Source of the DNA: Lamellibrachia columna
Lineage: Eukaryota > Annelida > Polychaeta > Sabellida > Siboglinidae
Direction: 5' to 3'
Length of the DNA stretch: 64,000 bases
Assembly: GCA_963662155.1 (NCBI GenBank)
Contig: OY759268.1
Location: 57,267,469 to 57,331,468 of the forward strand
Shown here: positions 45,819 through 56,505 of the stretch, piece after piece
How positions within the stretch are numbered: the first letter of the stretch is position 1
Layout of the letters: each line of letters begins with the position of its first letter
Made by a program: the position numbers and the translations under genes
Notes under the pieces: generated by a model
The model's database searches: none
What the model saw: only the letters and a program-made list of their open reading frames with translations
Told to the model about the DNA's origin: nothing

Positions 45819-46571
45819 ACACACTGACAAATGATGCATCTTTACCGTAAAAATGTAGATAATTTTATACTTTTTTTCTGTGTAAATTAAGTAGCTGTAA
45901 TGTGAACAAATTCAAAGTCTCTAGTAGCCTGCTACTTTCAGGTCTACTTGAGTGACAGAAAGGAACTGAAGAGCCCTCTACCGACAAACACCCGCCAGAC
46001 TGCCGTGGTGGCCAGTCTGAAACATCGCAGTGCTGTGCTCACCACGGGAGAAGAAGTTCCTATAGATGCCTTAATCTTTTGTACAGGCTACGAGTACACC
46101 TTCCCGTTCCTAGCACCATCGTGTCACGTCAAGGTGGACGATAGACGCGTGATGCCGCTCTACAAACATCTCCTACACACCGAGTACACGTCGCTCGCGT
46201 TCATTGGGCTGTGCAAAGCCATTCTGCCGTTCCCGCATTTCGATTGCCAGGTACGCTTTACTCTGGCTGCATGGGACGGCAGCGTGGAACTACCGACTAT
46301 TGCGGAGATGGACGCGGATACAGAACGTGATTACCAAACGAAGCTAGCAAGTGGGGACCCACACAGGTACGCGCATAGACTATTGCATAAACAGTGGGAG
46401 TACAACGACTTGCTTGCATCGCTGGCTGGGTTTCCCCCGCTCTCAGACAAGCTGCGTCAAATCTTCAATAGCGTGCTTGCTGCCGCGTTCGCGAATCTAC
46501 CCGGGTATAAGCATATGAAGGTGGAACAAACTGGACCAGAGACTTATGTTCTACAAAACCTTCAGGTGTGA
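37565..46571 (+). CDS. flavin-containing monooxygenase, FMO GS-OX-like, five exons
   Basis: Exons are 37565-37764, 38313-38451, 39743-39882, 45037-45214 and 45942-46571, all with GT..AG introns. Phases are 2, 0, 2, 0, and the product is 428 residues. It uses FAD and NADPH to oxygenate soft nucleophiles (N or S) and is probably cytosolic or ER-associated; the substrate is unknown. Visible motifs: FAD-binding GAGAAG at residues 9-14; GGTWVYTEDTG and SSMYKHMTTNLP after it; HSHNYR region 182-187; NADPH-binding GAGPSG at 201-206; IFCTGYEYTFPF with CTGY at 266-269. In the FMO signature FxGxxxHxxxF, the Gly is Cys (F176, C178, H182, Y186). Length fits the short GS-OX-like/senecionine N-oxygenase-like group of invertebrates. 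The start is the ATG six codons before the beta strand that leads into GxGxxG. Intron 2 has a CR1 piece and a 21-bp array; intron 3 (5.1 kb) has several repeats; intron 4 has a CA tract. No polyadenylation signal is seen between the stop and the CR1 that follows. Confidence 0.93.
38484..38680 (-). mobile_element. CR1 LINE 3' fragment in FMO intron 2
   Basis: The minus strand encodes RFDMRKYSFSQKTINEWNKL and part of the C-terminus, followed by the CR1 3' UTR (gagagtccaacc type, inverted) and tail aatcttgttaaat. Short, 5' truncated copy. Confidence 0.88.
38700..39096. other. FMO intron 2, nothing else seen
   Basis: No further feature before the minisatellite. Confidence 0.5.
39097..39735. repeat. 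21-bp minisatellite, about 30 copies, in FMO intron 2
   Basis: Unit aactagttggtatggtcactg. Early copies are more variable; from about 39431 every unit is 21 bp with no stop, reading LVGMVTE on plus, in the same frame as exon 3. The array ends 7 bp before the exon 3 acceptor (tatttgcccag), so it supplies most of the branch point and pyrimidine region. Confidence 0.97.
39883..40684. other. FMO intron 3, first part
   Basis: No feature recognised. Confidence 0.5.
40685..41045. repeat. dispersed repeat family C, copy 1
   Basis: Starts attaaaggtgcatc. Shares order of phrases with 57265-57690: tttttgct, gtctaatct-like, ttttgcgaaa(g/a)(a/t)ccaaac, catgctag, gtgaaat, gtcacatgat-like plus cgagaggat. 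Likely a non-autonomous element. Confidence 0.7.
41046..42379. other. FMO intron 3, nothing recognised
   Basis: AT-rich with no coding or repeat match. Confidence 0.5.
42410..42610. other. GC-rich island in FMO intron 3
   Basis: About 200 bp clearly richer in G+C than its flanks, with a hairpin ccacggcttcgtaagcgtgg (about 42461-42480). A minus frame of 92 codons crosses it (42380-42658). No family recognised; may be a retrocopy or conserved element. Confidence 0.3.
42611..44169. other. FMO intron 3, nothing recognised
   Basis: A diverged duplicate of ctgatgaga(c/t)ctcactgag lies at about 43098-43160. Otherwise nothing. Confidence 0.5.
44170..44290. repeat. 22-bp tandem repeat, about 5 copies
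   Basis: Unit cggtaggcgtagctcagtac plus gg; GC-rich compared with the intron. Confidence 0.95.
44715..44800. repeat. dispersed repeat family C, second piece
   Basis: acatttggacataaaagaacc and gatttgcaatatgctgaac match 57710-57755 in order and orientation, suggesting the end of the same repeat as 40685-41045. Confidence 0.6.
44819..45070 (+). repeat. 126-bp tandem duplication of the FMO exon 4 acceptor
   Basis: Copy A 44819-44944 and copy B 44945-45070 share cttaaacaaac, cagaaactaaa, gagaagaaagacaa, gttactaatgttgt and ctggtttctttgcag, followed by the first about 34 nt of exon 4. Copy B leads into the true exon. Use of acceptor A (after 44907) would keep frame for about 16 codons, then hit TGA. 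Confidence 0.93.
45722..45823. repeat. (CA)n microsatellite in FMO intron 4
   Basis: About 100 bp CA with CG and TA interruptions. Confidence 0.97.
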
Positions 46572-46635
46572 ATATGATTGTTTTGGAACAGCATGGAGCT
46601 GCGTTGTAGCTAAGTGCAATAGAGCCGCCCACATT

Positions 46636-48425
46636 GCTAAATTTGTCTTGCATGTTAGAAGACAGTGCTGGAAATATAATATCACAGGGGTTTTTAATGG
46701 CGGAAGACCTAATTGGTTACTTCAGTTCAGTGTTTACCAAAGAAGATATTATTTCATTACCAGATGCTGATGCTAAATTTCCGGGGGCTAAATCTGACTA
46801 TTTAGGTCCGTTAGTTGTAACTCAAGAATTGGTAGCTAAGAAAATAAAGGCAATGAAGGATAACAAATCACCGGGAGTGGATGGGATTCCTCCAAAATTA
46901 CTAATGGAAACAGTAGAACAAATCAGTATACCACTTGCAAGAGTATTCAACTTGTCATTAAAAGAGGGAGTTGTTCCGTTTGAATGGAAAGAAGCAAACA
47001 TCATACCATTATTTAGAAAGGGTTCGAGAAATAAGTCAGAGAATTACAGACCAGTGAGTTTAACGTCAGTGATTTGTAAATTATTAGAAAGGTTAATTAA
47101 AGACCATATGGTAGACTTCCTCGTTAATCATAAATTATTAAATTCATCTTAACATGGATTCCTTAAAGCGAGGTCATGCTTAACAAATATGTTATGTTTT
47201 TTGGAAGAAATCACTAAGTGGATAGACGTGGGATCGCCAGTAGATATTATCTACTTAGATTTTCAGAAAGCTTTTGACAAAGTGCCACATCAAAGATTCC
47301 TACTTAAATTAAAAGCCCATGGTATCGTGGATAGCATAACTGACTGGATAGAACAATGGATGACTGACAGAAGACAACGAGTTGTAGTAGATGGAGAAGT
47401 TTCAAATTGGAAATCGGTTTTGAGTGGGGTACCTCAAGGATCAGTATTAGGACCTATATTATTCTCAATTTATATCAATGACTTGGATGACAGTATAACA
47501 AGTAACGTACTGAAATTTGCGGATGACACAAAACTGTTTAGAAAGGTTAATACTGATGGTGATAAACAACATTTACAAAACGATCTAGACAGATTAGTGA
47601 AATGGTCTGAGAAATGGCAGATGTTGTTCAATTTTGGGAAATGTAAATGCCTACATACAGGACATAGGAACTTGAATGTAAACTATAAAATGGGAGATAG
47701 TGTTCTGGGTACTACTGTAAAAGAAAAGGACTTAGGAGTTACAATAAGCGCTGATATGAAAGTTTCAGAGCAGTGTGATATTGCAGCTTCAAAGGGTAAT
47801 CAAATTATTGGATTGATTAGAAGAAACATAACATACAAGGGAAAAAAGTTAATTATACCTCTTTATAAAGCAATAGTTAGACCTCATTTAGAATACTGTA
47901 TACAAGCATGGAGACCATATCCTAAGAAGGATATAGATACTCTTGAACGCATACAAAGGAGAGCAACTAAAATGATTCCAGAACTTAGATACCTTAGTTA
48001 TGAAGAACGCCTGAAAGAATGTGGTTTAACAACTCTAGAGACAAGGAGGTTAAGAGGAGATCAGATTGAAGTTTTTAAGATATTGAATGGGTATGAAAAT
48101 ATTGATAGAAATATGTTTTTCTCACTCAAGAAGGATAGCAGAACTAGAGGACATGAAGTAAAATTAGTAAAGGATCAATGTAGATTGGATATCAGGAAGC
48201 ACTCATGCTCACAGAGGACAATAAATGAATGGAACAAATTGTCTACAGATTGTGTAACTGCTAGCAGCGTGAATATGTTTAAAAACAAGGTTGACACATA
48301 TCCCAGGAGGGCGGGCTATAAGTAGACGAACATTGTTGGACTCTCGATAAGCCAATTGCTTCCTTGTCCACTTGCCATCTGGGCATTTGGCTTGGATGGC
48401 AAATCTTTTTAAATCTTGTTAAATG
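46636..48425 (+). mobile_element. CR1 LINE, RT half, nearly intact
   Basis: 5' truncated just before ORF2's linker to the RT. The frame 46634-47152 and the frame 47189-48325 are one reading frame split by a single TAA at 47150-47152 (S*HGF, where CR1 elements have SQHGF; a CAA to TAA change). RT motifs: SPGVDGIPPKLL, NYRPVSLTSVICKLLERL, YLDFQKAFDKVPH (palm A), SGVPQGSVLGPILF, LKFADDTKLF (catalytic FADD box intact), HLEYCIQAWRP and the C-terminal ECGLTTLETRRLRGDQIEVF. It ends in a 3' UTR with an atcttgttaaat tail. It lies about 65 bp after the FMO stop in the same direction, so it may supply FMO's 3' end; AATAAA-like words occur at about 46842 and 48221. Near identity with 25095-25455 implies recent activity. 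Confidence 0.95.
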
Positions 48426-48426
48426 T

Positions 48427-48730
48427 TGAATGATTAGCAACGATTTTCTGTTCGTGGTTGTGCGACTGGGTCAGCGCACATTCCGCGAGTGTGCGACTGG
48501 GTCAGCGTACATTCCACGACTGTGTACGACTGGGTTAACGCATATTGTACTACCAAAGTTATATCAACGCATGTGTACACTGACTCGATCGCTGTAATGT
48601 GTATAGTTAATAAAGATAGATGGTTTCGATTAACATCGTTTTAATGAACACAAACTACAAGATCGAAATATGGACAACTTCCGTTTTTCACTGCTGTGTC
48701 TCATGAACTGTTAAGCACCATATTACATGA
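48427..48730 (-). mobile_element. Gypsy LTR (3' LTR of minus-strand element)
   Basis: On the minus strand a polypurine tract, aaaaagggagat (about 48735-48747), directly precedes a possible LTR start tgtaatatggtgc. The LTR runs to the CR1 tail at about 48426. It contains a 34-bp tandem repeat (48459-48535; gtgcgactgggtcagcg). The pol reading frame ends just before the tract, as expected. Confidence 0.7.
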
Positions 48731-48870
48731 TATCTCCCTTTTTAAAAAGTTGTCTAACTAAAGTTCGTGGTGTTCAGTTCTAGTACACAGTTCTAGACAT
48801 AGTCCTTTGTCCACGTTGGATGTAGACTCGGTCACTCGTCGATGACGGGTGAGATGTCGGTTGTGTCATC

Positions 48871-50515
48871 TCAGGTGGTCGCGATGGTTGACTAATCTCA
48901 GGTGGTCGCGATGGTTGATTCATCTCGGGTGGTCGCGATGGTTGACTCATCTCGGGATTGTCGCGATGGTTGACTCATCTCAGGTGGTCGCGATGGTTGA
49001 CTCATCTCGGGTGGTCGCGATGGTTGACTCATCTCAGGTGGTCGCGATGGTTGACTCATCTCAGGTGGTTGCGATTGTTGACTCATCTCAGGTGGTCACG
49101 ATGGTTGAGTCATCTCAGGTGGTCGCGATGGTTGACTCATCTCAGGTGGTTGCGATGGTTGACTCATATCAGGTGGTCACGATGGTTGAATCATCTCAGG
49201 TGGTCGCGATGGTTGACTCATCTCTGGTGGTCGCGATGGTTGACTCACCTCGGGATTGTCGCAATGGCTGACTCATATCAGGTGGTCGCGATGGCTGACT
49301 CATCTCGGGTGGTCGCGATGGTTGACTCATCTCGGGTGGTCGCGATGGTTGACTCATCTCAGGTAGTCGCGATGGTTGAGTCATCTCAGGTGGTCGCGAT
49401 GGTTGACTCATCTCTGGTGGTTGTGATGGTTGACTCATCTCGGGATTGTCGCGATGGCTGACTCATCTCAGGTGGTCGCGATGGCTGACTCATCTCGGGT
49501 GGTCGCGATGGTTGACTCATCTCGGGTGGTCGTGATGGTTGACTCATCTCAGGTGGTCGCGATGGTTGACTCATCTCAGGTGGTCGCGATGGTTGACTTA
49601 TCTCAGGTGGTCGCGATGGTTGACTCATCTCATGTGGTCGCGATGGTTGACCCATCTCAGGTAGTCGCGATGGTTGACTCATTTCGGGTGGTCGCGATGG
49701 TTGACTCATATCAGGTGGTTGCGATGGTTGACTCATCTCGGGTGGTCGCGATGGTTGACTCATCTCGGGTGGTCGCTATGGTTGACTAATCTTGAGTGGT
49801 CGCGATTGTTGACTTATCTCGGGTGGTCGTGATGGTTGACTCATCTTGGGTGGTCGTAATGGCTAACTAATCTTGGGTGGTCGCAATGGTTAACACATCA
49901 CGGGTGGTCGCTATGGTTGACTCATCTCGGGATTGTCGCAATGGCAGATTCATGTCAGGTGGTCGCGATGGCTGACTAATCTCGGGTGGTCGCTATGGTT
50001 GACTCATCTCAGGTGGTCGCGATGGTTGACTCATCTCGGGATTGTTGCGATGGCTGACTCATCTCAGGTGGTCGCGATGGTTGACTCATCTCAGGTAGTC
50101 GTGATGGTTGACTCATCTCGGGTGGTCGCGATGGTTGACTCATCTCGGGTGGTCGCGATGGTTGACTCATCTCAGGTGGTCGTGATGGTTGACTCATCTC
50201 AGGTGGTCGCGATGGTTGACTCATCTCGGGTGGTCGCGATGGTTGACTCATCTCGGGATTTTTGCGATGGTTGACTCATCTCAGGTGGTCGCGATGGTTG
50301 ACTCATCTCAGGTGGTCACGATGGTTGACTTATCCCAGGTAGTTGCGATGGTTGACTCATCTCAGGTGGTCGCGATGGTTGACTCATATTGAGTGGTCGC
50401 GATGGTTGACTCATCTCGGGTGGTCGTTATGGTTGACACATCTCGGGTGGTCGCTATGGTTGACTCATCTCAGGTGGTCGCGAAGGTTGACTCATCTCAG
50501 GTGGTCACGCGATAT
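48871..50515. repeat. 27-bp minisatellite, about 60 copies, in Gypsy pol tail
   Basis: Unit gtggtcgcgatggttgactc plus atctcag/atctcgg. On minus it reads PPEMSQPSR (9 residues). Its edge reads directly into the pol C-terminus (PPEMTQPTSHPSSTSDR), so it grew from element sequence. Occasional 24-bp units (cgggattgtcg) break the frame in runs. Confidence 0.97.
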
Positions 50516-50709
50516 CTCTAGTTGCCGTGGACGCGTCATTGACAGTGCTCGGACTGTCGCCTACATTGTACGAAACAGCACGCGTCGTGGCATTGGTAAG
50601 CCACAGTTGCGTTTTGTGTACATCCGACTGCGACGATATCGCGTTCCATCATCAGTCTCTAATTGAAGTGACTTTAGTTCAGGCAGGTGTTTGCTGACAA
50701 CTGCTATTC

Positions 50710-50833
50710 TCCACTTGCCTTGCATGTGTACCTTGCAGGTGTACCTTGCAGGTGTACCTTGCATGTGTACCTTGCAGGTGTACCTTGCAGGTGTACCTTG
50801 CAGGTGTACCTTGCATGTGTACCTTGCAGGGGT
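50710..50833. repeat. 13-bp minisatellite, about 9 copies, in Gypsy integrase C-terminus
   Basis: Unit gtgtaccttgcag/t. On minus it reads GTPARYTCKVHLQ in 13-residue periods, in frame between the integrase QVRVP and GKWRIAVV motifs. Confidence 0.95.
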
Positions 50834-53215
50834 ACCCTTACTTGATTTTCCGGCTTCAGGATTTCTTTCTCCGGACTTGCCTTTTTGTCGTGGTAGAACT
50901 TGTGATCATTGATTTTCCTTTGCAGTGCCTGCTTGACCCTCTCCTGATCGTAAGTAAGCGGAAAGAGTGCTTTCTCAGGTCCAGGAATCTTGCTTCTAAG
51001 AGTCCTACCTTGCAACAGTTGAACTGATGTTAACATTGGGTTTGTTATTAGAGTGTTTCTGATTTCTTGAAGTCCCAAATAATACGATGTTCCATCAGCA
51101 CTCGACTTCTTGATTAAGTTCTTAGCGACTTGAACCATTCTCTCTGCTTCTCTGCTTGTTCATTTGCCTGTGCATATGTTGGACTGATGTCCTGTGGACA
51201 ATTCTCCAACTTTGCATAAACAACCAGAACTCCCAGCTGCCGAACTGAGGGCCATTATCCGATACTAGCTCCTCAGGTATTCCAATATCTTCAAACTGTC
51301 TCTGGAGTGCCTCGATGACATCTGCGCTATTCGTTGCTTTCAGTTCAGTGATGTTGATCCATTTGCTGTAGTAATCGACGCTCACCGTGTTGTCTTTTCC
51401 ACCAACAGTGAACAGGTCAGCTGCTATCTTCTGTTGCGTATAAGCTGGCACTGCTTGAGGCATTAGTAGTTCATGTCGATTTGTTGATCTGTTCTCTTGA
51501 CGTCGCATGTTTCAAGCAGATCAGTTATTTGCTTCTGCATCCCCGGCCAGTACAGCGCTTGCTTTTTTTAAGAGTAGCCCGTCACATTCACTGATCTAAG
51601 TGCGGACGTCCCAGTAGGGTTTGCTACTTGAAACGCAGTGTTTCCTCGCACTCGGCCATCCCTTCCTCACATGCACCAGGAGAGCTTGCGACTGTACGTC
51701 TTCTTGGACTTCCTCAATGGATTATGACGGCACAAATGTCCTTCAATGGATCATCTTCTTCTTCTCGTTCGTCATGTCTGGATTGTTGTTGTAGCTGACA
51801 TGTGCGAGTCGGAGTATCTGCAATGTACAGTTATTTTCCTGGCATGTAGATCAGCTTGAAGTCATACCTCTGTAACTCCAGCATCAGTCTTTGAATTCGT
51901 GATATTTGCTTGTTGAAGACGCCTATCAATGGTTAGTTGTCTGTTTTCACGGTCACTTCTCTGCCTTAGATGTAGCTGAGAAATCTGTCACAACCAAATA
52001 CTATAGCTTGCAATTCTTTTTTGAGTTGTGCATAATTTATCTGTGCCCACGTGAGTGCTTTAGCAGCATACTCAACAGGACCTCCATCTTGGAGCAACGC
52101 TGCTCCCAGGCTGGTGCTACTAGCATAAACTGTCAGTGTGATGTTTTTTCCTGGGTCAAACAAATTGAGTACTGGTGCCTGAGTCGCTAGTTCCTTGACT
52201 TTTCTGAAAGCTTCTTGTTGTTGTTCTTCTAAGAAGAACTGTGAGTTCTTTCTTAGCACTTCTCTCTGTGGTTTTGGACAAAACTTGCTCAAGTATGTCG
52301 CGAATCCGACGAACCTTTGTACATCCTCCTTTGTTTGTGGCGTTGTCATTTCAACAATGGATTAGATCTGATCCCGACTAGGTGCCAGTCATGTGCTCAG
52401 TTCATGACCAACGAACTTTACTGTCGGCTGTGGGATTTTGCATGTGTCCTTATTGAGGGCAAGTTTTTTTCTCCTGCATTTCTGAATAACTTTTCTAAGT
52501 CTTCCATCATGTTCTGCCTGATCTCTTCCCTATACCAGAATGTCATCGATGTAGCATTCAACCCCTTCGATGCTATCATGCATCTGACTGATCGCTTTGT
52601 GCATCACTTCACGTGCAGACTTCACTCCAAATGGCAACCTTAGGTACCTGTACCTGCCATATGCAGTAATGAATGTCGTGTAGTAGCTGCTTTGTTCTTC
52701 TAGCTCAATCTGGTTAAATCTGCAGTTGCATCACGTGTCGAGTACACTTTTGCTCCACTGATTCTCACAAATATGTCTGACGCTACTGGCAGCACATAAT
52801 GCTCTCTCATGATTGCTTCGTTTAACTTCTGCGGATCCAGGCAAATTCTGAGTTGCTTGTTGGGTTTCAGTACGTTGACAAAAGGATTTACCCATTCACT
52901 CGGTTCTTCAAATTTCGCAATGACGTATTCTGCTTCTAGGCGATCTAGTTCTCTGAGTGCGTGTGCCGGTGTTGAACTTTTCTCGGTGCAAAAATTGTCG
53001 GTTGCGGTCCTTCCTTCATTCTGATGGTGTGTGTCATGCTGAGTTTACCTGAGATTGAGCCTTCAAAACCGTCTGTGTATTTTTCTTTCAGTGTTTTCTT
53101 CTACTTCATCTGTTCTGACAACCAGCCCTATCAGTTCACTTGACACCAGACCTAGCAGTGACGACACATTTTCTTTCACAACTTGAAACGGGAGTATTTT
53201 CGACATATTTCTCCT

Positions 53216-53519
53216 TTTTAGATAGGCTTTTCAAAGAAAAAATAGATATCATGATAGAACATTGGAAATTGGTTTATATGAAAGGTGAAATGTAAAGGAA
53301 CCAAAAACTGCTTATTTTATTAATATATTTTTATTAGATCCTAAGATATTGCAATTTTAATACGGTAAAAATGTGAAACATTTTTGTATCTTGTATACAA
53401 AATAGAAACATTTTTGTGTTTTCTTTCAATCAATGTATGATTAAAATTGCATAACTGTATTATTTTGCATATATTTTAATAATTTTTTTCAGGAATTGCA
53501 AGTACATTAAGTAGGGTCA
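53216..53519. other. no feature seen
   Basis: AT-rich; no LTR recognised despite lying 5' of the Gypsy pol. Confidence 0.5.
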
Positions 53520-54290
53520 TAAATCCAGTCATGTATCTTTAAGAGTAACTCAGTTAATGCAATTAATAAGTCGATATTGGCTAATTAGTGCGTGAAGTCA
53601 ACTGACCGACACATGTCCATAATTTACATGATTATGAAGATATTTGTATAATTTGTTGAGGGTTTGCAACCAGGGTCATATAAATATACATCACACACTC
53701 ATTTCATAACTCAATTGATGCAATTAATAAGTCAATATTGGCTAATCAAAGATATTTGTATAACTTGTTCCGGGTTTACAAACCCATTAACCAGGGTTAT
53801 AAATACACATCACACACTCATTTATAACTTAATTGATGCAATTAATAAGTCAATACTGGCTAATTAGTGCGTAAACTCAACAGGCCGACACCTTTTGATA
53901 AAAGGCCATAACTTCCATGATTATGAAGACATCTGTATAATTTGTTCGGGGTTTAAAAATTCATTAAACAGGGTCATAAAATATACATCACAGTCATTTC
54001 ATAACCCTATTGATGTAATGAATAAGTATATATTGGCTAATTAATGTGGAAATGCAACAGGTCAACACCTTTTTTATGCCAAACTTCCATCATTATGAAG
54101 ATATTTGTATAATTTCAAAACATATTAAGTAGGGTCATAAATTTACATTAGTAATTTATCATCAATAGTAACTCAATTAATAAATCAACAATGGCTAATC
54201 AGCATGCTATCTCAACAGACCAATACAATTCAATAAAACGCCACAACTTCCATGATTATGAAGATATAAATTTTGTGTAATTTTGGCAGA
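53520..54290. repeat. about 130-190-bp tandem repeat, roughly 5 diverged copies
   Basis: Repeated phrases atgattatgaagat, gggtcataaat, caattaataagtcaatattg and ctaattagtgcgt in constant order, with insertions and deletions. Confidence 0.88.
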
Positions 54291-54904
54291 GCCTGGGCTT
54301 TCTTTCCCTGCCAAAGAACACAACAATAGTCTTGCATGGTGACAATGGTAAAATAATTATTGGCGAAATATATACTAGTTGGTGTTCCATATAGAGTGCT
54401 AAATGTTTATTGTGTAAAAAACAATTTCATTGCATAAATATAACACAATTTATTATACATTCTGACATTTTGTAATTTCCTGCATGTACAGGTTCCTGCA
54501 GGTTCAGTACAGCAATTAATTAATTATTAACTAGTGATTTAGATAATCTCTTGCGCAGTTTTTTTTTCAATCATTGAAAAATTACATAATAATTTCATTA
54601 TTCTACTAACTTAGCACAGCCAAGCCCAACAAGTTTAATCAATATAAATAAATATTTTATTTTAGACAAAATAATACATGCAATATGCATTTTGTAAATA
54701 TACTACTTGATATTATAGTAATATAGATATACAAAATAAAAAAATATATAAAAATGTACCATTACTAATAATCATTAATAAAATTTGTTTTGCAAAACAA
54801 ATATCAAACAAATATTGGCTTTGTGTTATTTGTAATGATTTAAAATCATACAAATGTAAATAAGTCATGATTTCGGTTAAATTGATCTCGCTCTCCAACT
54901 CCAA
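54291..54904. other. AT-rich, no feature seen
   Basis: A 63-codon minus frame (54713-54904) is AT-driven and not called. Confidence 0.5.
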
Positions 54905-55150
54905 GAATCGAAATCGGGTGAAATTTCACAAACTAGGGAAACTCAAAAACACCCATGTGCATTCGCGTAGCAGGAAAATATTTCGTACACAGACTAACTA
55001 AGACCTCTAGGGTTCAGCCTACAGTTACATTTCCCATTGGTGGCCATGTTAACGTTTTGCAAAATTATAAAAAAAACGTGATCATCAAAAATTCTAAAAG
55101 TTTTTACCAGCCGCTGTCATCATCCCACTGACATGCTGGACGAGTTTTGC
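54905..55150 (+). repeat. dispersed repeat family D, copy 1
   Basis: Contains gtggccatgttaacgttttg and catcaaaaattctaaaa. The inverted copy is at about 58880-59130 (gcggccatgttaacgttttg on minus). Confidence 0.8.
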
Positions 55151-55329
55151 TAAAATTAGACATTTCTAACTCTTGTAATATGCCTGTATATGCGATACCC
55201 CTCAATGTTCACCAATATTGGCATGAATTACGACGCACACGTGTCTAATCGCCAAAAAAATCATAAATATAATTTCCGCCTATTAAAATCATCTAAAAAT
55301 CCATTTCATTCACAACAGCTTTCATCAGT

Positions 55330-55441
55330 AAACCTGGTAATGTCCGTGCACAAACCTGGTAATGTCCGTGCACAAACCTGGTAATGTCCGTGCACAAACC
55401 TGGTAATGTCCGTGCACAAACCTGGTAATGGCCGTGCACAA
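55330..55441. repeat. 22-bp tandem repeat, 5 copies
   Basis: Unit aaacctggtaatgtccgtgc plus ac; the last copy has tggcc for tgtcc. Confidence 0.96.
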
Positions 55442-56422
55442 ATACACTTATGTCAGATCGTATGGATTTTTAAAAACGTCCTATATCCAAACTATCTATG
55501 CCCTACGTTCGTGTGTAACACACCAGGAAGTCTAACTGGGGCATGACCCCAAATAGGGAAGCTGTTTTTTGAGAAAGTGTCCAATTTTACATCAAGTTGC
55601 AGCATAATATATATGTACACATATTATAGAACACTCCTGTTTGTCACGCCATTATTATTTGTTTGACAGCCAAATCAAAACAATGCCATGCTCAGAATAT
55701 TTGCTGAAAACCAGTCACATATTTTAATTGTAGGTCCACTTTGAGACTTGATAAATCATATATGATGTATAATAGATTTCCAGAGCATTGCGAGCCAATG
55801 AAGCCTGCTTATTGTCTCTAGACATAGCAATGAATTTATTTTCAAATTAATATTTATATAATTACTTGATTTTTAACCAAACATGGTATAATTTTGTAAG
55901 AAAAGTGAAAATGTGTCTCATTTAACAGGATTTTTAGTGATTTCCAATGTGTCAGCATTGTTAAATTGTATTGTTTATATGACTGCTGTCATACTTCTAG
56001 TTGATAAGATACAAGGCGTACTGCTTGATTTGGATACGCCACCATAAAGGGGTATCATATTACCAGATACCCGTTGCGGCCAGATTTGAAAATGCTGATA
56101 TATGCAATGCTTCCAGTGGCAGTGACACAACCAACATACAACTATTCTGTCCAAATTTGTTACACAGTGTGGCCAATGTACTGGGCCACATAAAAATATC
56201 ACCAATGACTGTTCTAGTGCAAAATAGCTGCCTATTCCCTCACAAACTGGTGTCATACCCTCTAATTTTGACCAAATTTCCATTTTGACATCCGCTCTAC
56301 ACCAGGCTATTCGTGATTGTTACTGCTGTCTGCCTTTTCCAAGCAAACTGTTCACTTTTCCTAGCAACTTGTGTCTATGGGAATGGCTATATCTTATGTA
56401 AACCACTTCAGGGTTATTATTG
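55442..56422. other. no feature seen
   Basis: Short opposing frames at 55975-56288 show no domain. Confidence 0.5.
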
Positions 56423-56505
56423 GCTAGGGATGGGGTTAGCTAGAGATGGGGTTAGCCAACGATGGGGTTAGCTAGAGATGGGGTTAGCTACGGTTAGGGT
56501 TGCAT
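56423..56505. repeat. gatggggttagct tandem repeat
   Basis: Four to five copies of agatggggttagcta/c, ending with one ggttagggttg. Not a telomeric array. Confidence 0.9.

Larger units (their letters stand above)
48749..53215 (-). pseudogene. Gypsy pol (protease?-RT-RNase H-integrase), broken, with expanded C-terminal tail
   Basis: The minus strand from 53215 downwards shows, in many frames, the expected order. A poorly visible protease end comes first. RT follows: IRMKEGPQPTIFAPRK, WVNPFVNVLKPNKQLRICLD-like and the palm (about 53010-52380). RNase H comes next (52349-51966: DVQRFVGFATYLSKF, TVYASSTSLGAALLQDG, LKKELQAIVFGCDRF). Integrase follows (51508-50530: VDYYSKW, VSDNGPQFG, then a second strand, NPMLTSVQLLQGRTLR). 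The last part is an integrase C-terminal KWRIAVVSKH with TDDGTRYRRSRMYTK. In RNase H the first catalytic Asp is Tyr (VYAS for VDAS). After a frame change near 50545, a Pro/Ser/Gln tail (PPEMSQPSR)n leads to STSDRVYIQRG and a stop near 48750. In-frame stops and frame shifts show it is dead. No 5' LTR was found beyond 53215. Confidence 0.85.

Noticed and set aside
48849..50392. Plus-strand frames rich in VVAMVDSSQ or HLRWSRWLT
   Set aside because: Shadows of the 27-bp array; the minus reading PPEMSQPSR is the one that joins to pol.
56423..56505. Telomere-like ggttaggg
   Set aside because: Only one such word; the array unit is gatggggttagct, not TTAGGG.
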